From positions 15,564,001 to 15,624,000 of the forward strand of contig NC_079883.1 of NCBI RefSeq assembly GCF_029227915.1: a stretch of DNA of 60,000 bases. Reading direction: 5' to 3'. The notes beneath the pieces are model-generated. The model ran no database searches, was not told the origin of the DNA, and saw nothing but the letters and a program-made list of their open reading frames with translations. Of the stretch, positions 1 to 8,889 are shown piece after piece; position 1 is the first letter of the stretch, and the number at the start of each line of letters is the position of its first letter. The position numbers and the translations under genes were made by a program. The DNA comes from Hydractinia symbiolongicarpus (taxonomy: Eukaryota; Cnidaria; Hydrozoa; Anthoathecata; Hydractiniidae).

Positions 1-2
1 TA

Positions 3-137
3 CCATTTATACCTCCCAAACATGCTACACTTCCTATACCCGAGCAACCACCACAAAACCAGTATGAGGATACCAAGGCCGCATTAATCACGATAGGGGT
101 AGGTATCATCATTGCCTATATATGGCTTAAAAAATAG
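3..137 (+). CDS. C-terminal end of a small membrane protein (cut by window edge)
   Basis: The frame is open from base 3 to a TAG at 135-137, giving 44 residues with no start in the window. A proline-rich stretch is followed by an acidic patch, one hydrophobic segment (ITIGVGIIIAYIW) and a short basic tail, as in a C-terminally anchored single-pass membrane protein. It converges on the minus-strand coiled-coil/membrane gene, with two bases between them. Several small membrane proteins of this shape occur in this element. The function is unknown. Confidence 0.55.
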   Translation, partial: PFIPPKHATLPIPEQPPQNQYEDTKAALITIGVGIIIAYIWLKK

Positions 138-139
138 GT

Positions 140-1388
140 CTATTTCCTGATATAGAGCACGACAAACTCGGCAGCAGCCGCGATGGCTATATACAAATGC
201 TTGGCCGCATATTTCACGATAGTTGACGCTACCCTCAGAAAGAAGGAGACTACGATACCGATGACTCCTGGTAATACGATACCTGCTTTCCCTGCCAGGT
301 ATTTGAGAAAGTTTTCGAGCCTTTCAAGCTGTTTCTCCACAAACCCTTTTCCAGCCCCATCCGCGGCACTTCCCCCTGCAGCACCTGCCGCTGCACTTCC
401 TCCCGTAACTGAGAGCACAATGGTGGAAACCAATAGGCCAATAGCGAAGACGATACTCGCTATGGTTATACCCTGCTCCCTGAAGAGGATTTTAAGCTTT
501 TCAAGCAAAGGCATGTCATCTCCGGCGATCTTCATCAACTCGGCCTTGATATTTTTCAGATGCTTAAAAATCTCCTTCAGGCCATGTTTGCTAAGTACAT
601 CCTTTTCTTCCTCCTTCAATTCTTCAATATTTTCCTCAAGGCCAGCGATTTCTCTATCCCTTTGTCCCCTGGCTTTCTGCTTTTTGAGTTCTTTCACCCT
701 ACCCTCTTTTTTCTTGATTTCGCAGGTTTTCCATTTCGAGCTTTATTTTCTTCATATTGATGACTTCGAGGGCATCGTCGTCAATGCCGGCAAATGAAGT
801 ATCTACAAAACCATCTACATCGTTTGCAAAATTTTGAACACTGTCTATTGTTTCCATCTGGATCATCTTACCCGTAATCTCCTTCTTACCCTTATTCACA
901 AGAACATCAGCCTTATTTGCGAGGTTCTGGATCGCTTCCATATTGTTGGGTGTTTGATATTCATCAAATCCAATGAACTTCATACGCGTGCTACCCAACA
1001 ACTTCCGGAGCTGCTTAATAGATGGAAAGTTACCATCTTGCAATGTAAGTACTACTTCCGGTAGGGATCTTTTTCCCGTCACAACCTTTTTAACGATAAG
1101 TTGGTTATCTTCCCCCATTCCAAACCTACCGTAATGTATCGCGTCGGACCCCATATCCAGATTAACCATAAGATATGAGTAAAGACTATCAACCTTCGAT
1201 TGAAGAAGCTTGGAGTAGGCCGACTTCGTATCCAACCCCAGTCGCCTACGCGCACCTCCCTGCTGCTGTCCCGGCGTTGAAGTCCCCGATGTTCCAGGAA
1301 GTTGTTGCGTCGATGGGGTATCTTCCTTATCATCCCCATTACCCCTGTCAAGATCATCTTCATGTGTAAATATCGGATTATCAGCCAT
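140..1388 (-). pseudogene. Polinton coiled-coil and transmembrane protein, frameshifted
   Basis: The start is the ATG at 1388 (MADNPIF), which gives an acidic, Ser/Thr/Pro-rich N-terminus, then a globular part containing SKVDSLYSYL. The first frame stops at about 699. The next frame (697-140) has no ATG of its own, only a GTG, and carries on without a gap into a long charged coiled coil. It ends in two hydrophobic segments separated by a Gly/Ala/Ser-rich linker, then a basic tail. I read this as one gene split by a frameshift near 700. Proteins with this order (acidic N-terminus, coiled coil, LFREQGITI motif, membrane segments) accompany cnidarian Polintons. The role is unknown; a virion or membrane protein is a guess. 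Confidence 0.7.
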
Positions 1389-1421
1389 TTTATTAGAACA
1401 TTTTCCTCCTATAATAAAATG
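1386..1421. promoter_or_regulatory. Divergent start region with mirrored TAATAAAATG
   Basis: Two divergent genes, the coiled-coil protein (-) and the capsid remnant (+), are separated by only 30 bases. Both start codons sit inside a perfect 10-bp inverted repeat, TAATAAAATG on each strand (1386-1395 and 1412-1421). The same AATAAAATG word abuts other starts in this element at 4611, 5946 and 6511. A start-proximal promoter element is inferred, not shown. Confidence 0.45.
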
Positions 1422-2114
1422 AATGCATTTGGAACAACCCTGGAGCCGTACGCGGAGACGAAGCAGCTGTTGGGTATCAAAGGCAGAAAACAGAGGGTTC
1501 AACTTAATCATATACGTTTGACAATTAATCAAAATCAAGACCTCTACGTGGGTATTCCCAACATGGGGCTGAACGATGTCATTTTTCCTGGTAGTCTCAA
1601 GCTCTTATTTGACACGGAATTCGCAGCTCATGCCGATGTCATCAAAGATGCAGGTACTGCAGCCTCAGGGTCTACGGCGGCCAAGGCGGCTAATGCTGCC
1701 TATAAAATTACAAATATCAAGCTATAGTTCGATAAGATTAGTCATGAAGGTCTCGCGAGCGCTATGATGTCAAGGTATGCAAGATTGGCCCTACCCTACG
1801 AACGGATACACCGTAGCAAAGTAGTCATGATGAAAAAGGCAGATGCCAGTTACAACCTCCAAATTGACACTCCTGCCAAGTCCTTGCTGCTATTCGTAAA
1901 TCCCGGGAAGGTAAAGCCCCATGCCAGTGTCAATGAAGTATTCTACAACCCGAAAATTGAGAGTATTAGTATCACTGTGGAGGAGGAACCCAATGAGCTC
2001 TACTCGCATGCCATGCTTTCCAAGGACCAGCTCGAACAGATCGTCAATATTTTCGGTGCCCACGATAGTAAGCCAAGCTTGATTGGTTCAGTGAACATCG
2101 GGAGATGCAGCTAA
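1419..2114 (+). pseudogene. Polinton major capsid protein remnant with internal deletion
   Basis: The ATG at 1419 opens a frame whose first 60 or so residues (motif GIKGRKQRVQLNHIRLTIN) match the N-terminus of the capsid-like protein common in cnidarian Polintons. The sequence then passes, within a short Ala/Gly-rich stretch, to a segment (YKITNIKL) that belongs well over 100 residues further on, so the centre is deleted. An in-frame TAG at 1725-1727 follows. The same frame then continues through the conserved stretches FYNPKIESISITVE and NELYSHAM to a stop at 2112-2114, without the usual C-terminus. The family is thought to form the double jelly-roll capsid. This copy cannot make it. Family assignment is from memory of the family. 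Confidence 0.72.
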
Positions 2115-2274
2115 AAGCCGGTAAAAGCCTGAGAGAATTGGACGATAGTATGTACCAATATTACATTGCTTCGGACAAAAAAGCCCCAAAATTGAGCAGC
2201 CACAAGATGGTGAACTCGCGTTCGTCCTTGGCTCCTTATCCCTACTAGGCTTTGTTGCATATAAATACTTATAA
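2105..2274 (+). pseudogene. Small single-pass membrane protein, frameshifted
   Basis: A short frame begins at the ATG at 2105 with a polar, helical segment (SLRELDDSMYQYYIASDKKA) and stops near 2249. In another frame the same stretch continues with GELAFVLGSLSLLGFVAYKYL and a stop at 2272-2274. That is a typical hydrophobic anchor with a basic end, like the tail of the gene cut by the left window edge. One frameshift between about 2205 and 2215 explains both halves. The gene sits 29 bases upstream of the integrase and overlaps the end of the capsid remnant. Function unknown. Confidence 0.45.
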
Positions 2275-2302
2275 GAACGCGTTTTTAACATGTATAATAA
2301 AC

Positions 2303-3311
2303 ATGTCAGAAGCATCACATATTGTTACAGATAAGAAGGCGGAAAAATTAGGCCAGATTTACTATACCCCGGAACACCTGTGGACCGGGTGCAAGCCTAT
2401 CAAATTACTCGCGAAGGAGAGCGGTCTCTCCAAGAAGCTGGTCACTCACTGGCTATCCAGGCAACTCTTGTGGTTGAGACACATTCGAGGTCCGAAACGA
2501 ATAGACTATTCGCATTTTACCATTACAACACCCAACGAAATGCATCACTTTGATCTACTGTACATGCCACTTGACAAGCTATACGGTAGCACCTATAAAT
2601 ACATTCTCACGGAGATTGATGTAGCTTCACGTTACAAAATAGTAAGGCCCCTGCGGATGAAGAAAGCCAGTGAAGTCGCCGACATGGTGAAGGACATCTA
2701 CAAAGCGGGACCTTTACACTACCCCAAAACCTTTCAGTGTGAACACGGTAGTGAGTTCAAATCTGATATAACGAAACTGCTAGAAGGCAAAGGTGTGGAG
2801 ATTAAACAGGCCACCACCAAATATCACCATACGTTTACGGCCTTTGTGGAGTCGTACAACAAGGTACTTGCAGAAAGGCTCTTCCAGCCTCAAGATGCGC
2901 AGGAATTAGCTTCTGATGAGACTAGCAGCACCTGGGTCAAGCACTTATACACCATCGTCAAGTCTAAACAACAGCAAGACTGCCATGATTGGCATGAAAC
3001 CTAACAAGTCGACCAAGCTTGAGGAGGTACCGCTTGCAAAAAGCCAGCAATATTCCGAAGAGAAACCTCTACCTGAGGATGGATTGTACTTATACCTCCT
3101 ACAGTTCGGAGAGGAGCATGAAGATTCGAAAAGACGCGCCACCGATGCTTTCTGGAGTAGGAATATGTATAGGTTGGACCGTATAGTAGCGGGTAGCTGT
3201 GTTTTATACTATTTGAAGGATGGTCCTGAAAGGAGCTTTGTTTCGGAAGAACTCATGCTTATTCCTGAAGATGTTCAGATACCCCCGGAACATGTGAAGG
3301 AATGGCAATAG
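2303..3311 (+). pseudogene. Polinton retroviral-type integrase, frameshifted, altered active site
   Basis: The ATG at 2303 gives an N-terminal helical region, then an rve-type RNase-H-fold core. The first catalytic Asp is at 2552 (HHFDLLYMP) and the catalytic Glu at 2849 (AFVESYNKVL). The middle acidic position, exactly 35 residues before that Glu (2741-2743, in CEHGSEFK), is Glu instead of the usual Asp. The frame shifts near 2960 and stops at 3004. The second frame carries the C-terminal domain (TKLEEVPLAK, then the YRLDRIVAGSCVLYYL region) to TAG at 3309-3311. Integrases of this class insert Polinton ends with a 6-bp target duplication. The active-site change and the frameshift both indicate a dead gene. 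Confidence 0.88.
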
Positions 3312-3324
3312 TTCCCGGGCTTTA

Positions 3325-3355
3325 CCAAGGGGGCACCGCGGAGATGCCCCCTTGG
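3325..3355. terminator. GC-rich perfect hairpin just after the integrase
   Basis: CCAAGGGGGCA (3325-3335) and TGCCCCCTTGG (3345-3355) form a perfect 11-bp stem around a 9-nt loop, starting 14 bases after the integrase stop. It lies between convergent genes, the integrase (+) and the BRO-like gene (-). A role in 3'-end formation is a guess from position only. No run of T follows. Confidence 0.35.
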
Positions 3356-3595
3356 GCCCTACTATTTCAGACTTGGAACATTGAAGGTATCATGCCAATT
3401 TTAGCTTTCATTTGGGGGTTGGTTTGAAACCAATATATGACGCGAGGATAATTTTTACTACCTGCAAGAGTAGTAAAAATTGTGTTTTGGTTGGGTGTAC
3501 TCAGATCTGAGGCCACCTATTCCGCTAGCTCCAAGAGCCGTTCATGCGTGTAATGCTCACCAAGCCTAAAATGTCTGACCCTCTCCGGGTTGACT
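3356..3595. other. Intergenic DNA between convergent Polinton genes
   Basis: No frame here resembles a Polinton gene. An imperfect inverted repeat (TTTTTACTAC and GTAGTAAAAA) lies around 3450-3479. Nothing else is seen. Confidence 0.4.
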
Positions 3596-4309
3596 TCAAT
3601 ACATCCACGTTCTGGAAGCCAATTTTAATGGACGATAGCTTGGTGTCTCTGCTAGTACCACAATCTCACCCTTGGGGTAGTCAACAAGCTTATTCCGTAT
3701 TTTTTGAGCTACATACCCCTGTTGACCACAAATGGCAAGGTATTGGAATGGATCGTCGTTGTTCTTCTGGATAATGACCATACTATTATCTTTTCCGGGA
3801 TCCTCCAGGTGGAACCCGGCACGTTGCTGTAGCCCCTCAATTTCATCTCCCAGCGCCATGAGCTTACTATCCCTATCCTCAATTTCATCATTGAGAAAGG
3901 CCTTGGAATTCTCCTTATCCCCGAGGGCTTGACGCTGCTCCTGAGCTCATCCTGTAATTTCTCCACACCTTTTTGAGCTAGCCATTTTGTCAAAGCCACA
4001 GCCTTAGGCTTTCTTGACCTGACGGTAATTTCCAACGCCCCGTCCAACGTAACGAAGATGTCATGCCGTTTTTTTCACTCCTTCCGGCATACCTAAACAA
4101 CTGTACCCGCCGGGTACAGTTCCCTGTATACCCTCTAGTTCTCCCCTTCATATTGTCATATGGCGATCAAGACCATACTTCCTAGCATTCGGAATACACA
4201 GGAATCTCTCGAGATCAGCACGTTTGAACAGGGGCTGATTTTGTTTATCGAACAAGGTCTCAATCGATCCTGCGGGTATTGCGTTAAATAAGGCGAGCTG
4301 TGAAGACAT
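3596..4309 (-). pseudogene. BRO/KilA-N-like viral DNA-binding-type protein, three lesions
   Basis: Translation from the ATG at 4309 gives MSSQLALFNAIPAG and then LFKRADLERFL. An in-frame TGA (4148-4150) interrupts it. A shift at a seven-base A/T run (about 4067-4073) restores the frame of HDIFVTLDGALEITVRSRKP, followed by KAVALTKWLAQKGVEKLQ. Another shift near 3945 leads into a Glu/Asp-rich coiled coil and a C-terminal domain with the segment DDPFQYLAICGQQ. The order (BRO-N-like region, coiled coil, small C-terminal domain) fits BRO or MSV199-like proteins of large DNA viruses and Polintons, which are usually nucleic-acid binding. Family assignment is tentative. The gene is clearly inactivated. 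Confidence 0.6.
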
Positions 4310-4349
4310 TTTCTATATACTAATGCTTGGCCGGAGGGTTTAGCTGTGG

Positions 4350-4611
4350 TCATTCGAGAATTTTATAACTTCGGGGATGCTCCAACCTCACATACAGGCA
4401 AGCATGCTTGGAGTTTTTCAGATCGGCCTTGATGTCATCCCAGTCGGAGATCATGTTAGTCTCTTCGTCTATCATCTTCATATTGCTTCTTTCGTAGGGA
4501 TACCATAAAAACAAGGCTTTTCTCCAGGAGGTTCAGTACACGCTGTGTCTTGCCACAACTTGTGGGCCCTGTGAAAATTGCTATGTGGGGGTCCCCCACA
4601 ATGTCCAACAT
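4350..4611 (-). pseudogene. Packaging ATPase (FtsK/HerA-like) remnant, central deletion
   Basis: The ATG at 4611 lies seven bases after the upstream zinc-ribbon gene, within AATAAAATG. It starts a short lead (MLDIVGDPHIAIF) and a perfect Walker A motif, GPTSCGKT (about 4546-4569). About ten residues later the sequence jumps, with a frame change, to WYPYERSNMKMIDEETN and CLYVRLEHPR. In intact Polinton ATPases these lie well over 100 residues further on. Walker B and the rest of the P-loop fold are missing. A TGA at 4350-4352 ends it. The intact protein would drive genome packaging into capsids. This copy keeps only its two ends. Confidence 0.75.
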
Positions 4612-4617
4612 TTTATT

Positions 4618-5103
4618 TCAATAGTTCGACCACTTTCTATCATGAATTTTGGGGTACAGGGCAGCACATGCAGAACAAATCCATACACCGCCATGGTTAT
4701 TCACCAAAGACCCCCGGCAGGTAGGGCAGAGCCTGGTATTCGAGAGGTAGCGGAGCATATGTTAATTTTCCTTGTAGACATCGCAATACATTGCCGTACC
4801 TTTTCACGAGCAGTGCCTTCTCCGGGCCCTCCCCGACGAGTTCGGCGCACCGGGGTATGATGTTGTATGTGAATAGGGTATACAAAAGCAGGTAATTCCC
4901 ATTCTGCTTAAGCCCTCTAATTTCCCTATCAATGGTAAGAGGGTCTACCTTGTATTCGATAATATGGTCCTTGCATTTGGTACAACGCCTCGCCTTCGCT
5001 TTGTCCAGGCAATCCCTACAGCTCTTTGTCGTATTATTGCCCTAATCTTGAACTTGTCTGGGGGAACCAGTTTTTTGCAACCTCTACAATGTTTGCTCTC
5101 CAT
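4618..5103 (-). pseudogene. Zinc-ribbon protein, multiply frameshifted
   Basis: The ATG at 5103 starts MESKHCRGCKKLVPPDKF. After a shift near 5035 the frame reads CRDCLDKAKARRCTKCKDH, then a hydrophobic/charged middle. After a further shift near 4770 it reads LCPTCRGSLV and WICSACAALY, ending in TGA at 4618-4620. Four Cys-x2-Cys pairs suggest two zinc-binding modules. It overlaps the upstream zinc gene by about 20 bases and runs into the ATPase start, as in a compact co-oriented cluster. A transcription-factor-like role is possible but unproven. Confidence 0.6.
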
Positions 5104-5410
5104 TCAATATTGAGATATACGCCCTATGTAATGCTTTCGCCACCTCGGCAAGCGTCGGAGACCGGTAGGTCTCCTGGTACCTGAATGGTGTTTTGTGGTG
5201 GATAGACAATTCAAAGTTTTCCCAAGTATAGCCTTCGGAGAACTGGGCTTTAATAAGGTCCTGAAGTATAATTATGACCTCGTGCAGGAGTTGTATAGGG
5301 GTGCGGCGCTTGCCTTTGACAGTTTCTTTTTATCGAGGCATCCCTTGATTTTGAAATTGTCTAGGGTTAAAAAGCGTTTGCATTTTGAACAACTCCTGGT
5401 TCCTTCCATA
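5084..5410 (-). pseudogene. Second Cys-x2-Cys zinc protein, frameshifted
   Basis: The ATG at 5410 gives CSKCKRFLTLDNFKIKG, one Cys-x2-Cys knuckle followed by a basic loop. A shift near 5340 enters a longer frame without further cysteine pairs (YTWENFELSIHHKTPFRYQ, then AKALHRAYISIL), which ends at TAG 5084-5086. Related Polinton proteins that begin this way usually continue into more cysteine/histidine repeats; these are absent here. It overlaps both neighbours by 20-45 bases. Function unknown. Confidence 0.5.
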
Positions 5411-5561
5411 ATTCGTGTTTGTCTTTAAGGACAAAAACGAGTTTTACCGGACACTTAGGTATCAGTGTTTTTTTGTACCACCCTTGTTTAATAGCGTATT
5501 CGTCGAATAGAATCGCCGCCGTCATATAGCGTGCGAGCTTCAGACTGTCCTCCAGGTTCAT
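5367..5561 (-). CDS. Small Polinton protein of unknown function
   Basis: The intact 64-codon frame starts at ATG 5561 (MNLEDSLKLARYMTAAILF) and ends just inside the next gene. A longer frame reaches 5588, but the internal Met fits the compact gene spacing better. The product is a mixed amphipathic and basic protein with the hydrophobic patch LVFVLKDKHELW and no recognised motif. It is one of the few uninterrupted genes in this element, which may only reflect its shortness. Confidence 0.5.
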   Translation of the reverse strand: MNLEDSLKLARYMTAAILFDEYAIKQGWYKKTLIPKCPVKLVFVLKDKHELWKEPGVVQNANAF

Positions 5562-5574
5562 TTTCGCCCCAGGT

Positions 5575-5946
5575 TTAGAAACCCCCAAAGCCTTCTTTGC
5601 ATCTTAAAACTATCGATATTTGACCGGGTTTTGCCCTGTTTTCTTGCTGGGGCTCAGGTGCCGGGTTTTGAGATTCATTTTTACCCCTGCCAAATTTATA
5701 CCAGACGCCGACTCCTATTGCCAGTATGGCCAGAGTCCCTACCCCGTACATGTAGACATCCGTTGACTTGCTAGGGGTTGTGGCAGGTTCTTGATCATCT
5801 TGTGAAGAACCTTTGCCCACGTTCTTCTGTAAGTCGGCCTTGTTCTTACGGTTCCATTCGGCAGGTCTCTTGCCGGCTGCAACACGACCCTCGTTCTTCG
5901 TCTTGGTTATGACTCTCTCCTTTTGTTTTCCTTCTTGTTCACTCAT
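5575..5946 (-). CDS. Polinton single-pass membrane protein, basic N-terminus
   Basis: The ATG at 5946 lies in TATAATAAAATG. The 123-residue product has a strongly basic, Gln/Lys/Arg-rich N-terminal half (GRVAAGKRPAEWNRKNKADL), a Ser/Thr linker and one clear membrane segment (GVGTLAILAIGVGVWYKF). A basic then Pro/Gln/Glu-rich tail follows. Nothing interrupts the frame, though the last 20 residues may be read-through in an altered frame. Similar proteins accompany cnidarian Polintons. Role unknown. Confidence 0.6.
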   Translation of the reverse strand: MSEQEGKQKERVITKTKNEGRVAAGKRPAEWNRKNKADLQKNVGKGSSQDDQEPATTPSKSTDVYMYGVGTLAILAIGVGVWYKFGRGKNESQNPAPEPQQENRAKPGQISIVLRCKEGFGGF

Positions 5947-6511
5947 TTTATTATAGCAGTCCCCGCCTCCTCCACCTCCTCCTTTTTCTTTTTACCCATA
6001 TGTCTCCCATATGTATATTGGGGCTAAACACCTCCCAATCGTACAGTACACGAGGATACCAAGGTCCGTCATACTGTCTCGGATAATAGGGTCCTCCTCA
6101 ATATCCCTACGCAGTTCATCTACACTGTCAATATCTACAATGTTTCCAATCATGCTAGCATACAGGCTTATAACATGGGTAGACAGTGCCTTAGCTGTTT
6201 TCTCGCCCTTCTCTTGCAATTCCCGCTGGATGTAGTCGGTATGTACCTTATCGATGGCCTCATCTGGAGCCTTGTTGACAAAAGCTTCGGTGCAATTCTT
6301 TGGGTAAAAGGTGACCCTTGCCCTTACGTAGGGCCTCTTTCAGGACCTGGCGTTTATCAATAGGTTTCTCTACCTGTTCATATTCTGCAGAGGCATCGTC
6401 GAATACTCTTGCGATATCTGACATCTTTATTAGTAGTCGTTTATAACGAAAAAAAATATAAGCGATCGTGGCATGCGGTAGGATCATAGCGATTAGTAGG
6501 CATATGTCCAT
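5943..6511 (-). pseudogene. Polinton membrane-leader and acidic protein, frameshifted
   Basis: Two starts share one frame. ATG 6511 (within GGAATAAAATGG, overlapping the polymerase stop) gives a hydrophobic segment, MDICLLIAMILPHATIAYIF. ATG 6424 (MSDIARVFDDASAEYEQ) lies after an AATAAAGATG word. The inserted G in that word may have fused two originally separate genes. A frameshift near 6300 moves the rest (HTDYIQRELQEKGEKTAKAL, then VDELRRDIEEDPIIRDSMTD) to another frame ending at 5992. A further shift there would reach a Lys/Glu-rich tail stopping at 5943. Function unknown. Confidence 0.5.
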
Positions 6512-6512
6512 T

Positions 6513-8889
6513 TTATTCCCCTGTAGATGCTAGGCGGTAATGGCCCCTGGCAAGTGTTGTAATTTGATCGGGTTGTACGAGCCGTTTGTCGTGTTTTGCC
6601 CTGTTTAATGCTAACTTGTTCACCTCCCGGGTGTAGATTTGATGGCTTTTGTTTTGAATCACCACTTGGCTCTTGTAGACGTCAACGCCGTCTTCCAGGC
6701 ATCGCCGATAGTCATCAAAGGTGATGGATTTTTTAGTCACACATTTTTTGACGCCCTTCTCTTTGCGATCACCGCCGTCTTTTGCAAGGCCCTTGTAAGC
6801 ATAGAGCTTGGGCCTTAGGGTATTGAATTCGGTCATGATTTTGCCACCTAATTCATTCTTTATGAGGCCTACGACCGTCTTGTGTTTCCCTACAGGAAGA
6901 GGTCTGTTATCTTCCGGATTATACGCACTTATGTCAAAGCGTGTTTCAGCATCCTGCGCGATATTAACATAGAAATCATGTGTCCTTTTATGGTATACAA
7001 AGGAGTCTGTGTCCATGTAGCAGAGCCACAGCTTGCTCCCGTATTTGGGCTGCTTAAAATCATAGTGAAACTCTTACATGACTAGCTTCGACATGTCCAG
7101 TATTGCCTGGCTAATGTATACGGGCTTATTCATCTTCACCTCAGTTTTACCCATTTCGACGCCTAGGAGGTACTCGCTGAATCGACTTCCACCCTTTAAA
7201 TTCGGCCTTATCACAAGCTTCATATACTTGTCCTCATTGGTGACCAGTTGGATGTTGCATGGTTTCTAATATTCTCCATCGTCTTGCCAAACACGCTTAA
7301 ATTCATCAGCTTATAAAAGTCCTTCTCCAACTCGTTTTTGGCATCTGTTCTCAACATCGTGTTGTGATCGATGTACCCCTTCAACCATGCTTTCTGGTTA
7401 AACTGGATGACCCTGTGCACTCTCTTCAACTCAAGCCCATGTTTCGCTTGTCCTCCAAATTCGTTACCAATTTCTCGACCTTGTGGACCATAGTGCGCTC
7501 GGGTAGGAACGGCAGCTCGTTATGCCTATCGTGTAGCCTCTCCGGGTAATCTAGGATAGACCTATGCCTTTTATATTCAGAGCGTAATTTTCTCTAACTC
7601 AATTTTTACAAAAGTGTGCTCTTATTGTTCATAGTGTTGGCAATATAACAATGCCTATTGTCCCCAACGAGCTTTTCGATCCGCTTTTCGGTAAAGGCCT
7701 CTACATTCAATACCCATTTGAAGCCATCCGTGGGTAGGTCTTGACGCATCGCCCAGCCGTATAGGTTGTTTGCATCGAGGTAGGATGATTCAACCCCTGG
7801 ATCGTACTGGTCTCCCTATACTTGTTATTAGCTTTGGCATAGCGATGTACAGCCTGGGTTATACTTTCTTGGATACCCTTCTCGAACATCAATAGCATGT
7901 CGGGGTCTGTGAGGAGCTCCAGCTTGATTCCGGTATATTTCAGTGCTGCCTTCCATGCCAGGCCGGGCGCGTTGTAGAAGTGTGTGGGATCAAGCTTGTA
8001 ATTCGTCAAGCACACGTCTCGAAACGTTTCAAACACGTCGGCTAATAGCAGTACGTCCGTGCTGAGGTACACATCCTGGTAGTCTCCCATGGTGACGTTA
8101 TCACCCTCTGGGGTAATGACATTCCATACGTTTTTAGCATATTGATAATCTTCATCGCTGATACCCTTCATGTTCAGCTTGCTGTAAAATGCCTCCTTCG
8201 GAGGTAGCTCTAACTCTTCGAATCGCTGCCATCCATCCATATACTCATAGGGGTACACGCCTTTTCTGCGCATGAGTTGAAACGTGTCATTCTCATTAAA
8301 AAACCAACGGGGATTTTTACACTGTTCATTGTTGAGGTTGCTTGCTAATTTGTCAAGGCTTGATGCCATAAATCGACAGGAATCTATGAACCTTATCTCG
8401 ATCTTTTTATACGTTTCACCATCCTCATATCCTATGCCCGCAAGTGGTACCTTGATTTTCACGTTAAAACTCATATACTTTTCGGTATTCTTAGCAATAC
8501 AACCAAATGTCCTGGGTGTCGTACTTTTCACCCAGTTCTCCGATAAACAGGTGCGCATCGTACCCCGAGAGATTGTGGAATATCACATGTATGTGACCCG
8601 GTATCTTGTATTTGAGGTTACAGCTGTTATGGGCCGCACCTCTATACAACCCCGTGTAGTGACAATGGTCCCTTACTTTGCGGTTATTCTCACAATCATC
8701 GAAGGGTTTTAGGCATATATGGCAGTACGTGGCCTCGTTGTGCTCCCTTTTCAGGACCTCTGTTAGAGGCAGCATGTCCTGCTGAGGGTAGGTATAATAT
8801 TGTCTCTTAACTTCATCCTCTAGGTGGTTAACGAACCTCGTCACACAGTCCTCACCCCTGCAGACTGTCAGGGCGTCCGGTACATACAT
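6513..8889 (-). pseudogene. Polinton protein-primed DNA polymerase B, multiply broken
   Basis: Consecutive minus-strand frames carry, in order: the CHICLKPF zinc-like region with DHCHYTGLYRGAAHNSCN, exonuclease motifs (FHNLSGYDAHLFI, FIDSCRFMASSLDKL and YLSTDVLLLADVF), polymerase motif A (DANNLYGWAM, about 7747-7782), motif B ([14 protein letters not shown]) and motif C (YMDTDS, about 7003-7020). The C-terminal motif KKCVTKKSITFDDY follows. Frameshifts near 8520, 7800 and 7250, a stop plus disorder near 7590, a small deletion near 7430 and a TAA near 7075 break it. The N-terminus is shorter than in full polymerases. These enzymes replicate linear genomes from a terminal protein. The stop codon TAA is embedded in the next start word AATAAAATG. 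Confidence 0.92.

Noticed and set aside
4099-4121. Perfect 10-bp hairpin (AACTGTACCC/GGGTACAGTT), at first taken for an intergenic terminator
   Set aside because: It lies inside the coding sequence of the broken BRO-like gene (encoding the TVPGGYS region), so it is not intergenic. Its symmetry may be chance.
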